A stretch of DNA of 64,000 bases from Holophagaceae bacterium (lineage in GTDB: Bacteria; Acidobacteriota; Holophagae; Holophagales; Holophagaceae): assembly GCA_021286765.1 (NCBI GenBank), contig JAJTBS010000003.1, positions 1 through 64,000 on the forward strand, read 5' to 3'. Position numbers and translations under genes: made by a program. How positions within the stretch are numbered: position 1 is the stretch's first letter; every line of letters starts with the position of its first letter. Below the pieces are notes generated by a model. It searched no databases. It saw only the letters and a list, made by a program, of their open reading frames with translations, and was not told where the DNA came from. Positions 1-9,460 of this stretch are shown here, piece by piece.

Positions 1-2
1 AG

Positions 3-416
3 AAGGCTGAAGCCGCCCCCAAGGCCGAGAAGAAGGCCAAGAAGGCGAAGAAGGCCAAGAAGGAAGCCGCTCCCGCTGCCGAGGCCAAGAAGGCCCTGAC
101 CGCCGAAGAGAAGAAGGCTGAAGCCGCCCCCAAGGCCGAGAAGAAGGCCAAGAAGGCGAAGAAGGCTGCCAAGGCCGAGCCCAAGAAGGAAGAGGCCAAG
201 AAGGCCCTGACCGCCGAGGAGAAGAAGGCCGAGAAGAAGGCTGACTGCCCCAAGGACTGCAAGAAGGATTGCTGCAAGAAGGGCGAGAAGAAGGCCGAGG
301 CCAAGAAGGCCCTGACCGCCGAGGAGAAGAAGGCCGAGCCCAAGAAGGAAGAGAAGAAGGGCGAGAAGAAGGCCGAGCCCAAGAAGGAAGAGAAGAAGGC
401 TGAAGCCAAGAAGTAA
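3..416 (+). CDS. Lys/Ala/Glu-rich repeat protein with a Cys cluster, 5' end outside window
   Basis: The open frame enters from the left edge and stops at TAA 414-416, so only the last 137 residues are seen. The sequence is almost entirely Lys, Ala, Glu and Pro. The unit AKKALTAEEKKAE recurs three times, separated by KAEKKAKKAKKA-type tracts. Between the second and third copies lies DCPKDCKKDCCKKG, four cysteines in a basic setting, which could bind metal or form disulfides. Histone-H1-like and other low-complexity bacterial proteins look like this, but I cannot assign a function. A strong terminator follows directly. The low-complexity DNA makes copy number prone to slippage and assembly error. 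Confidence 0.8.
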   Translation, partial: KAEAAPKAEKKAKKAKKAKKEAAPAAEAKKALTAEEKKAEAAPKAEKKAKKAKKAAKAEPKKEEAKKALTAEEKKAEKKADCPKDCKKDCCKKGEKKAEAKKALTAEEKKAEPKKEEKKGEKKAEPKKEEKKAEAKK

Positions 417-436
417 TCATCCTCACGGATGCATGG

Positions 437-461
437 AAAAGCGGGCTTCGGCCCGCTTTTT
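437..461 (+). terminator. Rho-independent terminator after the Lys-rich gene
   Basis: AAAAGCGGGC, loop TTCG, GCCCGCTTTT then T: a perfect stem on a UUCG tetraloop ending in a U run. It lies 21 bases after the stop of the Lys-rich gene and separates it from deoC. Confidence 0.9.
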
Positions 462-506
462 CGTGGATGCCTTTCCCGAGATCGGTCGGCAGGCCATGAT
501 GGAGCC

Positions 507-1343
507 ATGATCGATCCCCTCCTCGACCTCACCGCCGAAATCCGGGCCCGGGTTCCGGCCCTGCCCCAGCGTGATGTGACGCAACTGCTGGGCTGCGCGG
601 AGGGATTTGGCCTGTTCCGGGACACCAGGGGACTCCATCACCGGTCTTTCGCTCAGATCACCCCCACCGAGGGGCCTTGGGACCTGTCCCCGTTGATCGA
701 TCACACGCTCCTCAAGGCCGAGGCCACCGGCGCCCAGGTCGAGACCCTCTGTGCCGAAGCCCTGGCCCACGGCTTCGCCTCCGTTTGCGTGAATCCCCTC
801 TGGGTGCCCCTGGCGGCCTCGCTGCTCAAGGGCAGTCCCGTGCGCACCTGCACCGTGGTGGGCTTTCCCCTGGGAGCCTCCGTCACTCGGGCCAAGGCCT
901 TCGAAGCCGAAGTGGCCCTGGCGGATGGGGCCCAGGAGGTGGACATGGTGCTGGCCATTGGGGCTGCGAAGGCCGGCGACTGGGATTCGGTCCGCCGGGA
1001 CCTGGAGGCCCTGCGCTCCGCCGTCCCCGCTCCGGCCGTCCTCAAGGTGATCCTCGAGACCTGCCTGCTGGATGACGCCGAGAAGGGGCGCGCCTGCGAA
1101 CTGGCCGCGGAAGCAGGCCTCGATTTCGTGAAGACGTCCACCGGCTTTTCCACGGGCGGCGCCACTGAAGCGGACGTGGCGCTCATGCGCCGGACCGTGG
1201 GGCTCGGCCTGGGCGTGAAGGCCTCGGGCGGCATCCGGACCTACCCGGTCGCGCTCCAGATGGTCCGCGCGGGTGCCACCCGGCTGGGTCTCTCGGCCTC
1301 CGTGGCCGTGGTCCGGGGCGGCACGGGGGCCGGGGCCTACTGA
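507..1343 (+). CDS. deoC: Deoxyribose-phosphate aldolase
   Basis: Class I aldolase that cleaves 2-deoxyribose 5-phosphate to glyceraldehyde 3-phosphate and acetaldehyde in deoxynucleoside catabolism; cytosolic. The 278-residue protein has the Schiff-base lysine K209 in [14 protein letters not shown] and the second active-site lysine K238 in [10 protein letters not shown]. About 60 residues before LIDHTLL are extra compared with short family members. The frame is open back to 429, but an ATG there would lie in the terminator hairpin, so ATG 507 behind GGAG is preferred. mglB starts 44 bases downstream. No other nucleoside catabolism gene is nearby. Confidence 0.9.
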   Translation: MIDPLLDLTAEIRARVPALPQRDVTQLLGCAEGFGLFRDTRGLHHRSFAQITPTEGPWDLSPLIDHTLLKAEATGAQVETLCAEALAHGFASVCVNPLWVPLAASLLKGSPVRTCTVVGFPLGASVTRAKAFEAEVALADGAQEVDMVLAIGAAKAGDWDSVRRDLEALRSAVPAPAVLKVILETCLLDDAEKGRACELAAEAGLDFVKTSTGFSTGGATEADVALMRRTVGLGLGVKASGGIRTYPVALQMVRAGATRLGLSASVAVVRGGTGAGAY

Positions 1344-1386
1344 AAAGTGCGGTATCCTCCAGGCATCAGTCCTACCGGAGGCGGTC

Positions 1387-1884
1387 GTGGCGAAGCTTGA
1401 TCTCATGTTGTACGAGGAGGAGTACAAGCTCCTCCAAGAGATCATCGGCCGCCTGGAGAAGGACGCCTCCGCCAAGGTGGTCTTCCTGGTGGACAAGAAC
1501 GGCCAGCAGATCGCTGCCGCCGGCGACGTGAAGAGCATCGACGCCACCAGCCTGGCCTCCCTCACGGCGGGCAACGTGGCGGCCACGGACGGCCTGGCCA
1601 AGCTCATCGGGGAAAAGGAATTCAGCCTGCTCTTTCACGAGGGAGAGAAGGACAACCTCCACATCTCCATCGTGGGCAAGCGGGGCATCCTGGTGGTGAT
1701 CTTCGACCAGAACTCCAGCCTGGCCCTGGTGCGGCTGCGGGTGAAGAAGGCCAGCAAGGAGCTTCAGGAGATCTTCGATCAGGTCGAACAACGGGCCCAG
1801 AAGGAATCTGACAGCGGCAGCCGCTTCGAGAGTCCCTTCTCGGAGATCACCGACGAAGACATCGACCGCCTCTTCGGCGACTGA
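1387..1884 (+). CDS. mglB: MglB-like Roadblock/LC7 protein (GAP partner of MglA)
   Basis: A 165-residue Roadblock/LC7-fold protein. MglB proteins act as GTPase-activating partners of the small GTPase MglA and help set cell polarity for gliding or type IV pilus motility. The Roadblock core spans about residues 8-125 (KVVFLVDKNGQQIAAAGD through ILVVIFDQNSSLALVRLRV), with an acidic tail ending ITDEDIDRLFGD. The start is GTG 1387, chosen because GGAGG lies five bases upstream; no ATG fits as well. mglA begins 13 bases after the stop, the usual mglB-mglA order. The family call rests on fold-type sequence plus this neighbour. Confidence 0.88.
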   Translation: MAKLDLMLYEEEYKLLQEIIGRLEKDASAKVVFLVDKNGQQIAAAGDVKSIDATSLASLTAGNVAATDGLAKLIGEKEFSLLFHEGEKDNLHISIVGKRGILVVIFDQNSSLALVRLRVKKASKELQEIFDQVEQRAQKESDSGSRFESPFSEITDEDIDRLFGD

Positions 1885-1897
1885 GCTAGGGCGATCC

Positions 1898-2482
<585 letters not shown>

Positions 2483-2517
2483 CCGCGACCCGGATCACAG
2501 GTCCCCGCGCCCCACGC

Positions 2518-2545
2518 TTGAATCCCGGGCCCCATCCGGTAGAAT
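2518..2545 (+). promoter_or_regulatory. Sigma-70-type promoter of tRNA-Asn
   Basis: TTGAAT (2518-2523) and TAGAAT (2540-2545) with a 16-base spacer. The tRNA begins 16 bases after the -10 box, so the transcript would start just before the mature 5' end. Confidence 0.6.
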
Positions 2546-2561
2546 GATCTTTCGACCTTTT

Positions 2562-2637
2562 TCCGGAGTAGCTCAGGGGTCAGAGCGGGTGACTGTTAAT
2601 CACTAGGTCGGGGGTTCAAATCCCTCCTCCGGAGCCA
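2562..2637 (+). tRNA. tRNA-Asn (anticodon GTT)
   Basis: A full cloverleaf can be drawn. The acceptor stem is TCCGGAG/CTCCGGA, the D stem GCTC/GAGC, and the anticodon stem GGTGA/TCACT around CTGTTAA with GTT at 2595-2597. The T arm has the standard TTCAAAT loop. The discriminator is G and the CCA end is encoded. Confidence 0.97.
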
Positions 2638-2645
2638 GCACGATC

Positions 2646-2663
2646 GCCCCGCGTCAGCGGGGC
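2646..2663 (+). terminator. Hairpin after tRNA-Asn, possible terminator
   Basis: GCCCCGC, loop GTCA, GCGGGGC: a perfect 7-bp stem 8 bases after the tRNA CCA. Only a short T run follows (ATTT), so it may be a weak terminator or a processing signal. Confidence 0.5.
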
Positions 2664-2687
2664 GGCTCATTTCAGAGGAGCGACCCG

Positions 2688-3179
2688 ATGAGATCACCTC
2701 TTCTTTGCACAGCGGTTCTGGCCCTCGCCCTCCCCCTGGCCGGCGCGGACACCGCGAAGCGCATGGCTCCCGCCCAGTCGGGCCCGGCGAAGGCGGCCTC
2801 GCCCGTCCAACCGAAAGGACCTGCCATGATCACCACCGATTCCGGCCTGAAGTACGTCGATACCGTGGTGGGCACGGGCGCCTCGCCGATCCGCGGCCAG
2901 CAGTGCCTGGTCCACTACACCGGCTGGCTCAATGACGGCCGGAACGGGCGCGGCAAGAAGTTCGACAGCTCCGTGGACCGCGGCCAGCCGCTGGCCATCC
3001 CCATCGGCGTGGGGCGGGTCATCAAGGGCTGGGATGAGGGCGTCATCAGCATGAAGGTGGGCGGCAAGCGCACCCTCTACATTCCGTCCTACCTGGGCTA
3101 TGGCCCGCGGGGCGCCGGCGGGGACATCCCCCCCAATGCCGACCTGATCTTCGATGTGGAACTGGTCAACGTCCAGTAG
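2688..3179 (+). CDS. Secreted FKBP-type peptidyl-prolyl isomerase
   Basis: FKBP-family prolyl cis-trans isomerase of 163 residues, acting on proteins folding outside the cytoplasm. Residues 1-20 form a signal peptide (MRSPLLCTAVLALALPLAGA). A Pro/Ala linker follows, then one FKBP domain from about residue 50: TDSGLKYVDTVVGTGA, VHYTGWL, FDSS, VIKGWDEGV, IPSYLGYG and DLIFDVELV are all present. The start ATG has a good GGAG site. It converges with the PLP enzyme three bases beyond its stop; no terminator fits in that gap. Confidence 0.93.
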   Translation: MRSPLLCTAVLALALPLAGADTAKRMAPAQSGPAKAASPVQPKGPAMITTDSGLKYVDTVVGTGASPIRGQQCLVHYTGWLNDGRNGRGKKFDSSVDRGQPLAIPIGVGRVIKGWDEGVISMKVGGKRTLYIPSYLGYGPRGAGGDIPPNADLIFDVELVNVQ

Positions 3180-3182
3180 CCC

Positions 3183-4457
3183 TCAGGGGAAGGTCAGCGC
3201 GTACGCTAGGTCGGCCTGCAGGTCCCGGACGTCCTCCAGCCCAACGGAGAGGCGGATGAGGTCATCGGTGATGCCGGCATTCTTGCGGGCCTCGGGGGTC
3301 ATGGAGGCATGGGTCATGGAGGCCGGGTGGGCTACCAGAGACTCCACGCCGCCCAGGCTCTCGGCCAGGGTGAACCAGCGGAAGCGCCGCAGGACATGGT
3401 TCAGGCGCTCGTTCCCACCCTCCTTCAGTTCGAAGCTCAGCATGGCGCCGAAGCCGCGCTGCTGGCGCTGGGCCAGCGCGTGCTGCGGATGGCAGGGCAG
3501 GCCGGGGTAGTGGACCTTGCCCACGGCTGGGTGGGCGGCCAGGTACTCCGCCAGCACCTGGGCCGTGGCCTCGTGCTGACGCATGCGCAGGGGCAGGGTC
3601 TTGAGGCCGCGCAGGGCCAGGAAGCAGTCGTGGGGCGCCTGGGAGGTGCCCAGCAGGTTGTTCACGCTCTGGATCTGCTGGGTGAGGGCGAGGCGTCCCG
3701 GGGCTGAGACGACGATGCCCCCCACCACGTCACTGTGGCCGTTGAGATACTTCGTCGTGGAATGGATGACGAGGTCGGCGCCCAGGTCGAAGGGGCGCTG
3801 CAGGTAGGGCGAGAGGAAGGTGTTGTCCACGGCCACCAGACACTGGGGTTGGCGATGGCCGATCTCCGCCACGGCGGCAATGTCCGTGAGGCGCAGCAGC
3901 GGGTTCGAAGGCGTTTCGATCCAGATCATGCGGGTGTTGGGCCGGATGGCGGCCTGCACCGCCTCGAGGTCTGCCAGGTTCAGGTAGGTGACCTCCAGCC
4001 CGTAGAACCTCTTGGCGTGCTCCAGCAGGCGGAAGGTGCCCCCGTAGCAATCCACGGTGGCGATGAGGTGGCTTCCGTGCTCCAGCAGGTTCAGGGCCAC
4101 CAGGATGGCGCTCATGCCCGTGCTGGTGCAGGTGGCGCCGTGGCCGCCCTCCAGCAGGGCGATGGCCTCCTCCAGCGCCGCGCGGGTGGGGTTGCCGCTG
4201 CGGGTGTAGTCGTAGCCCGCGTTGGTGCAGATGTCTTTGAAGGCGAAGGTGGACGAGAGGTAGAGCGGGGGCATCACCGCGCCATAGGCGGGATCGGGCT
4301 GCACGCCGCCATGGACGCACTGGGTGGCCACGCCCGCGTCAGACACGAGGCCGGGGCGGTGGGTCCAACCGGCGTTGCCCTCGCGCACGGGGGGCTGGAT
4401 GGTGAAGTGGTAGGCGGGGTTGCCCGGGACGTTGGTGTCGAGGAACTGCTCGCTCAC
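3183..4457 (-). CDS. Cys/Met metabolism PLP enzyme (cystathionine gamma-synthase/lyase family)
   Basis: Fold-type I PLP enzyme of 424 residues. Family members join an activated homoserine to cysteine or sulfide, or cleave cystathionine or methionine. The PLP lysine is K236 in HSTTKYLNGHSD. AVDNTFLSPYLQRP and the YTRSGNPTR substrate motif are present. About 45 residues precede the usual start of the fold. The SAM-I riboswitch upstream argues for a biosynthetic role: cystathionine gamma-synthase or O-acyl-homoserine sulfhydrylase. Sequence alone does not separate these. Expression should fall when S-adenosylmethionine is abundant. Confidence 0.9.
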   Translation of the reverse strand: MSEQFLDTNVPGNPAYHFTIQPPVREGNAGWTHRPGLVSDAGVATQCVHGGVQPDPAYGAVMPPLYLSSTFAFKDICTNAGYDYTRSGNPTRAALEEAIALLEGGHGATCTSTGMSAILVALNLLEHGSHLIATVDCYGGTFRLLEHAKRFYGLEVTYLNLADLEAVQAAIRPNTRMIWIETPSNPLLRLTDIAAVAEIGHRQPQCLVAVDNTFLSPYLQRPFDLGADLVIHSTTKYLNGHSDVVGGIVVSAPGRLALTQQIQSVNNLLGTSQAPHDCFLALRGLKTLPLRMRQHEATAQVLAEYLAAHPAVGKVHYPGLPCHPQHALAQRQQRGFGAMLSFELKEGGNERLNHVLRRFRWFTLAESLGGVESLVAHPASMTHASMTPEARKNAGITDDLIRLSVGLEDVRDLQADLAYALTFP

Positions 4458-4502
4458 AAGAGCCTCCTGGAAAGGAGGACCCTCATCGTTTCATCGCGAT
4501 CC

Positions 4503-4538
4503 AAAAAACGAAGGGGCCCGATTGCTCGGGCCCCTTCG
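4503..4538 (-). terminator. Riboswitch expression-platform terminator
   Basis: Read on the minus strand: CGAAGGGGCCCG, a 6-base loop, CGGGCCCCTTCG, then six T. This 12-bp stem with U run sits between the SAM-I aptamer and the PLP gene, as expected for a SAM-controlled terminator. Confidence 0.9.
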
Positions 4539-4553
4539 CATGTCAGCTTCCGA

Positions 4554-4660
4554 CACGTCAGCATCTCTCCGCGAAGTCTCGCGGCAGGAATTGGCACCTT
4601 GCTTTCGCAGGTTGCCAAGGTTTCACAGGGCCCGTCCCTCCACCTTTCTGGATATCACGT
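4554..4660 (-). promoter_or_regulatory. SAM-I (S-box) riboswitch aptamer
   Basis: The minus strand shows the conserved S-box blocks in order: AGAAAGGTGGAGGGA, then GGGCCCTGTGAAACC, GGCAACC, AAGGTGCCAATTCCTGC, and closing GAGAGATG. The outer helix can be closed by CACGT with ACGTG. Length (about 107 nt) is typical. SAM binding in this class favours the downstream terminator, here at 4503-4538, shutting off the sulfur amino-acid gene that follows. A loose promoter candidate, TTGGCA and GACACT 17 bases apart, lies just upstream but is weak. Confidence 0.92.
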
Positions 4661-4744
4661 GATGAAACTGACAAAGATCCTGTGGAGACAGTGTCCGCCG
4701 CTTTCATTGGTTTGCCAAGAAGATTCAATGCAGCTGGCACATGC

Positions 4745-5599
4745 TCAGGGCTTCCAGTCCCCGTGGATCTGCCCCTCGAAGACCGCCTGCACCGGCCCGG
4801 ACATGAGGATGTGGCCCTCGGGTGCGAACTCGATGTCGAGGGACCCGCCCGGCATCTGGACGGTGACGCGGTCCTCCACCAGGTTCAGGCGGCGGCAGGC
4901 TGCGGCTGCGGCGCCGCTGCTGCCAGAGGCTGGCGTGTAGCCCGCACCCCGCTCCCAGATCTCGATGCGGATGCGCCGCCGGTCCATCACCTCGACCAGC
5001 AGCACGTTGACCCGCTCCGGGAACTCCGGGTGGCGCTCGATCTTGGGCCCGAGGCGGCAGGCATTGGCCTGGGAGACCTCGCCGGGGAAGACCACGCAGT
5101 GGGGGTTGCCGAGGGTCAGGGCCGTGATGGTGACGGGGCCGGAGGGCAGGAAGAGGGGGGTCTCCAGCACCTCCAGCTGGGACGAGATCCCGGTGAAGGG
5201 GATGTCCCCGGCCCGGAAGCTGGGCACGCCCATGTCCACCTGGATGTGGTTCCCGTCGTGGGTCCGGGCCTCGAAGAGCCCGGCCAGGGTGTGGATCTTG
5301 CACTCTGTGCCATGAGCATGGCCGGCCTCGAAGAGGTGGCGGGCGAAGATGCGCAGGCCGTCGCCGCTGGTCTCCGCCTCGCTCCCGTCCGGGTTGAAGA
5401 TGCGCAGACCGAAAGCGCCGGGATGTTCCGGGACCTCCAGGGGGCCCAGGAGGAGGCCGTCGGAGCCGATGCCCAGCCGGCGGTCGCAGAGCATCTGCAC
5501 CGCCCGGGGCGCCGGGTCGAAGGCGCCGCGGGTGGGGTCGACCAGGATGTAGTCGTTCCCGAGCACATGGAACTTGGAGAAGCGGAGGGCGTTCGACAT
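4745..5599 (-). CDS. Diaminopimelate epimerase homologue lacking both catalytic cysteines
   Basis: A 284-residue member of the DapF fold. HVLGNDYILVD at the N-terminus, IFNPDGSEAE, LTLGNPHCVVF and ERGAGYTPASG align with DapF along its length. True DapF inverts LL- to meso-diaminopimelate with two cysteines, in (M/Q)CGNG and ACGTG. Here they read TSGDG (S78, codon AGC) and ASGSSG (S225, codon TCT), so both thiols are replaced by Ser. The Glu usual in GAGET is Tyr. The start is the ATG before SNALRF. It lies 13 bases after thiC, likely in one operon. It may bind a related ligand, use another mechanism, or be inactive; another DapF or a different route would then be needed for the wall. Confidence 0.85.
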   Translation of the reverse strand: MSNALRFSKFHVLGNDYILVDPTRGAFDPAPRAVQMLCDRRLGIGSDGLLLGPLEVPEHPGAFGLRIFNPDGSEAETSGDGLRIFARHLFEAGHAHGTECKIHTLAGLFEARTHDGNHIQVDMGVPSFRAGDIPFTGISSQLEVLETPLFLPSGPVTITALTLGNPHCVVFPGEVSQANACRLGPKIERHPEFPERVNVLLVEVMDRRRIRIEIWERGAGYTPASGSSGAAAAACRRLNLVEDRVTVQMPGGSLDIEFAPEGHILMSGPVQAVFEGQIHGDWKP

Positions 5600-5612
5600 G
5601 GCGGGGGCGGGG

Positions 5613-7529
<1,917 letters not shown>

Positions 7530-7577
7530 TCAAAGATTATTGGCGGGTGGCCGATACGGGGGGCATGGAGCCCTCCC

Positions 7578-8105
7578 ATGCAGGATAAGCCCCAAGACAG
7601 CCAGGCCATCCCTGATCAGCTCATGCAGATCGCGCGAGAGCAGGAGGGGGGCGCCGAGCGCGTGCTCGATCAGATTGAAGTGGTCCAGAACAGCTTCGAG
7701 GAGATCCAGAACCTCTCCAAGGAGTGCCAGGAGATCCTGCGGAATCTGGTCCCCCCCTCCGACGAACTGGAGACGCTGACCGCCAAGCTCGAGCAGATCG
7801 GCTTCCATGCGGATAACGGAGCCTACAACATCCAGGGCGCCTTCGACCTCTACCAGTACCAGGATGTGGTCCGGCAGAAGCTGGAGCGGGTGGGGCGCAG
7901 CCTCATCGAAGTGGCCCAGTACGTGCTCGGCCGGTTGCAGCCCTCCGAGGACCACCTGCCCAAGATGGCCCCCTCCGGGCGGGACATCCTGCAGCGCGAG
8001 CCCCAGATGGCCGACGTCACCAAGGTGGATGCGGATTCCGTGGTGGCGGAATTCTTCGCCAAGGCCCTCAAGGAGAAGGCCGCCGCCAAGAAGGCCGAGG
8101 GCTGA
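7578..8105 (+). CDS. Helical protein, candidate CheZ-like CheY-P phosphatase
   Basis: A 175-residue, mostly helical cytosolic protein. Residues 20-75 look like a long amphipathic helical hairpin. The segment LYQYQDVVRQKLERV (residues 91-105) resembles the CheZ catalytic helix, in which Asp and Gln spaced four apart (D96 and Q100 here) act on phosphorylated CheY. CheZ also has a C-terminal CheY-binding tail, and this protein ends with an acidic then basic helix (VVAEFFAKALKEKAAAKK). motA and motB lie 4 kb away. The assignment is by motif only; it may instead be an uncharacterised helical protein. It is divergent from thiC. Confidence 0.5.
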   Translation: MQDKPQDSQAIPDQLMQIAREQEGGAERVLDQIEVVQNSFEEIQNLSKECQEILRNLVPPSDELETLTAKLEQIGFHADNGAYNIQGAFDLYQYQDVVRQKLERVGRSLIEVAQYVLGRLQPSEDHLPKMAPSGRDILQREPQMADVTKVDADSVVAEFFAKALKEKAAAKKAEG

Positions 8106-8144
8106 TCCAGCCAGATGCGGGATAATCTGGTCCCTGGAGGGATC

Positions 8145-8456
8145 ATGCCGCGTCGTGTCCTGTTCATCAGCAGCCTGGCCCTGAGCCTGGTGGCTGCCGC
8201 CAAGCCGCAGGAGGATCCGGTCCTCCGGGCCCGTGCCCAGCGGGCCTCGGCCCAGGGGATCTCAGAGGGGGACCTGCCCCCGGTGCCCCGGGGCATCGTG
8301 GAACCTCCTCCGCTGCCGCCGCCGGAAGCCCATGTGAAGGACAGCCGCAAGGGGAAGAAGGCAAAAGGCAAGGCCAAGAAGGGGAAGACGGGTGTCAAGA
8401 AGGGCAAGGGGGCTGCCTCCAGCGCCAAGCCTGCAGCGAAGGGGAAGGGCCAATGA
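8145..8456 (+). CDS. Small secreted Pro- and Lys-rich protein
   Basis: A 103-residue protein of unknown function. Residues 1-18 (MPRRVLFISSLALSLVAA) form a signal peptide. A Pro-rich middle (PPVPRGIVEPPPLPPPEA) is followed by a Lys/Gly/Ala tail (KGKKAKGKAKKGK...), giving a very basic C-terminus. The start is ATG 8145 directly after GGAGG. The stop overlaps the pfkA start by four bases (ATGA), so the two are likely translated together although no functional link is obvious. The basic tail could bind anionic polymers such as nucleic acid or polysaccharide; that is a guess. Confidence 0.7.
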   Translation: MPRRVLFISSLALSLVAAAKPQEDPVLRARAQRASAQGISEGDLPPVPRGIVEPPPLPPPEAHVKDSRKGKKAKGKAKKGKTGVKKGKGAASSAKPAAKGKGQ

Positions 8457-9421
8457 AGATCGGCGTGCTGACCTCCGGGGGGGACGCCCCCGGCATGAAT
8501 GCGGCCATCCGCGCTGCGGTGCGCCAGGCCGATGCGCTGGGCCACGAGGCCTGGGGCATCTATCGGGGCTACCAGGGGTTGCTGGAGGGGGACATGGCCC
8601 CGTTGCCCAGCCGGGCTTGCGCCAACATCCTGCAGCGGGGCGGCACCATGCTGCAGACGGCCCGCTGCCTGGAATTCCACGAACCTGCCACCCGTGCCAA
8701 GGCCGCCGAGAAGCTGAAGGCGGTGGGCATCGAGGCGCTCGTGGTCATCGGAGGCGATGGCAGCTTCCGGGCCGCGGAGGCTCTGCAGCGGGAGCATGGT
8801 GTGGCCTGCGCAGGGATCCCGGGCACCATCGACAATGATCTGGCTGGGACGGAGCGGACCCTGGGCTTCGACACGGCCCTCAACACAGCCGTGGAGGCCA
8901 TCGATCGCATCCGGGACACGGCCTCCAGCCATGGCCGCCTCTTCCTGGTGGAAGTCATGGGCCGCAGTTCGGGCATGCTGGCGGTCCACACGGCCCTGGC
9001 CTGTGGAGCGGAGGCAGTGCTCTACCCCGAGTCTCCCGATGACAGCTATGAGGTGTTGGTGTCCCAACTGGAGGCCAGCTGGCTGCGGGGCAAGCGGAGT
9101 TCCATCGTGGTGGTGGCCGAGGGGGATACCGTCGGCCGGGCCATGGCCGTGGGCGAACGTCTGAAGCGGGACCACCCCCTTGATCTCCGGGTCGTGGTGC
9201 TGGGCCACGTGCAACGTGGGGGAAGCCCCACGGCCATGGATCGCATCTGGGGCAGCCGCTGGGGCGCCGAGGCCGTGCGCCGCCTGGATCGCGGGGAGAG
9301 TGGCTTCTACCTCGGGGAAGTGGGAGGCGCCCTCGTGGCCCAGCCCATCGCCATGGTCCTCGAACCGCAGCCGGTGCCGCCGGGCGATCTCGGCCGGCTG
9401 GTCACGACCCTCGCGCGGTAG
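8453..9421 (+). CDS. pfkA: ATP-dependent 6-phosphofructokinase
   Basis: Commits fructose 6-phosphate to glycolysis. The 322-residue protein has GVLTSGGDAPGMNAAIR at the N-terminus, GGDGS (the Gly after the first GGD favours ATP over pyrophosphate), PGTIDND with the catalytic Asp, MGRSSG, and GHVQRGGSPTAMDR. Length matches bacterial PfkA. It overlaps the preceding small secreted protein by four bases and is followed 39 bases later by the mannose guanylyltransferase. All lie on the same strand, so the run 7578-11618 may be one transcript. Confidence 0.96.
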   Translation: MKIGVLTSGGDAPGMNAAIRAAVRQADALGHEAWGIYRGYQGLLEGDMAPLPSRACANILQRGGTMLQTARCLEFHEPATRAKAAEKLKAVGIEALVVIGGDGSFRAAEALQREHGVACAGIPGTIDNDLAGTERTLGFDTALNTAVEAIDRIRDTASSHGRLFLVEVMGRSSGMLAVHTALACGAEAVLYPESPDDSYEVLVSQLEASWLRGKRSSIVVVAEGDTVGRAMAVGERLKRDHPLDLRVVVLGHVQRGGSPTAMDRIWGSRWGAEAVRRLDRGESGFYLGEVGGALVAQPIAMVLEPQPVPPGDLGRLVTTLAR

Positions 9422-9460
9422 GTTGCGGGGATCCACCCAGGGGAATCAGAAGGAGCATTA

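Noticed and set aside
1-416. Tandem repeats that might look like a CRISPR or DNA satellite
   Set aside because: The periodicity follows codons of a Lys/Ala-rich reading frame with a stop and terminator; units vary in length and there are no spacers.
429-506. N-terminal extension of deoC from ATG 429
   Set aside because: This ATG falls inside the terminator hairpin region and the added residues have no family match.
7850-9436. Long 528-codon minus-strand frame opposite pfkA
   Set aside because: It is antisense to a well-conserved gene; in GC-rich DNA such frames arise from third-position bias, and its translation shows no domain.
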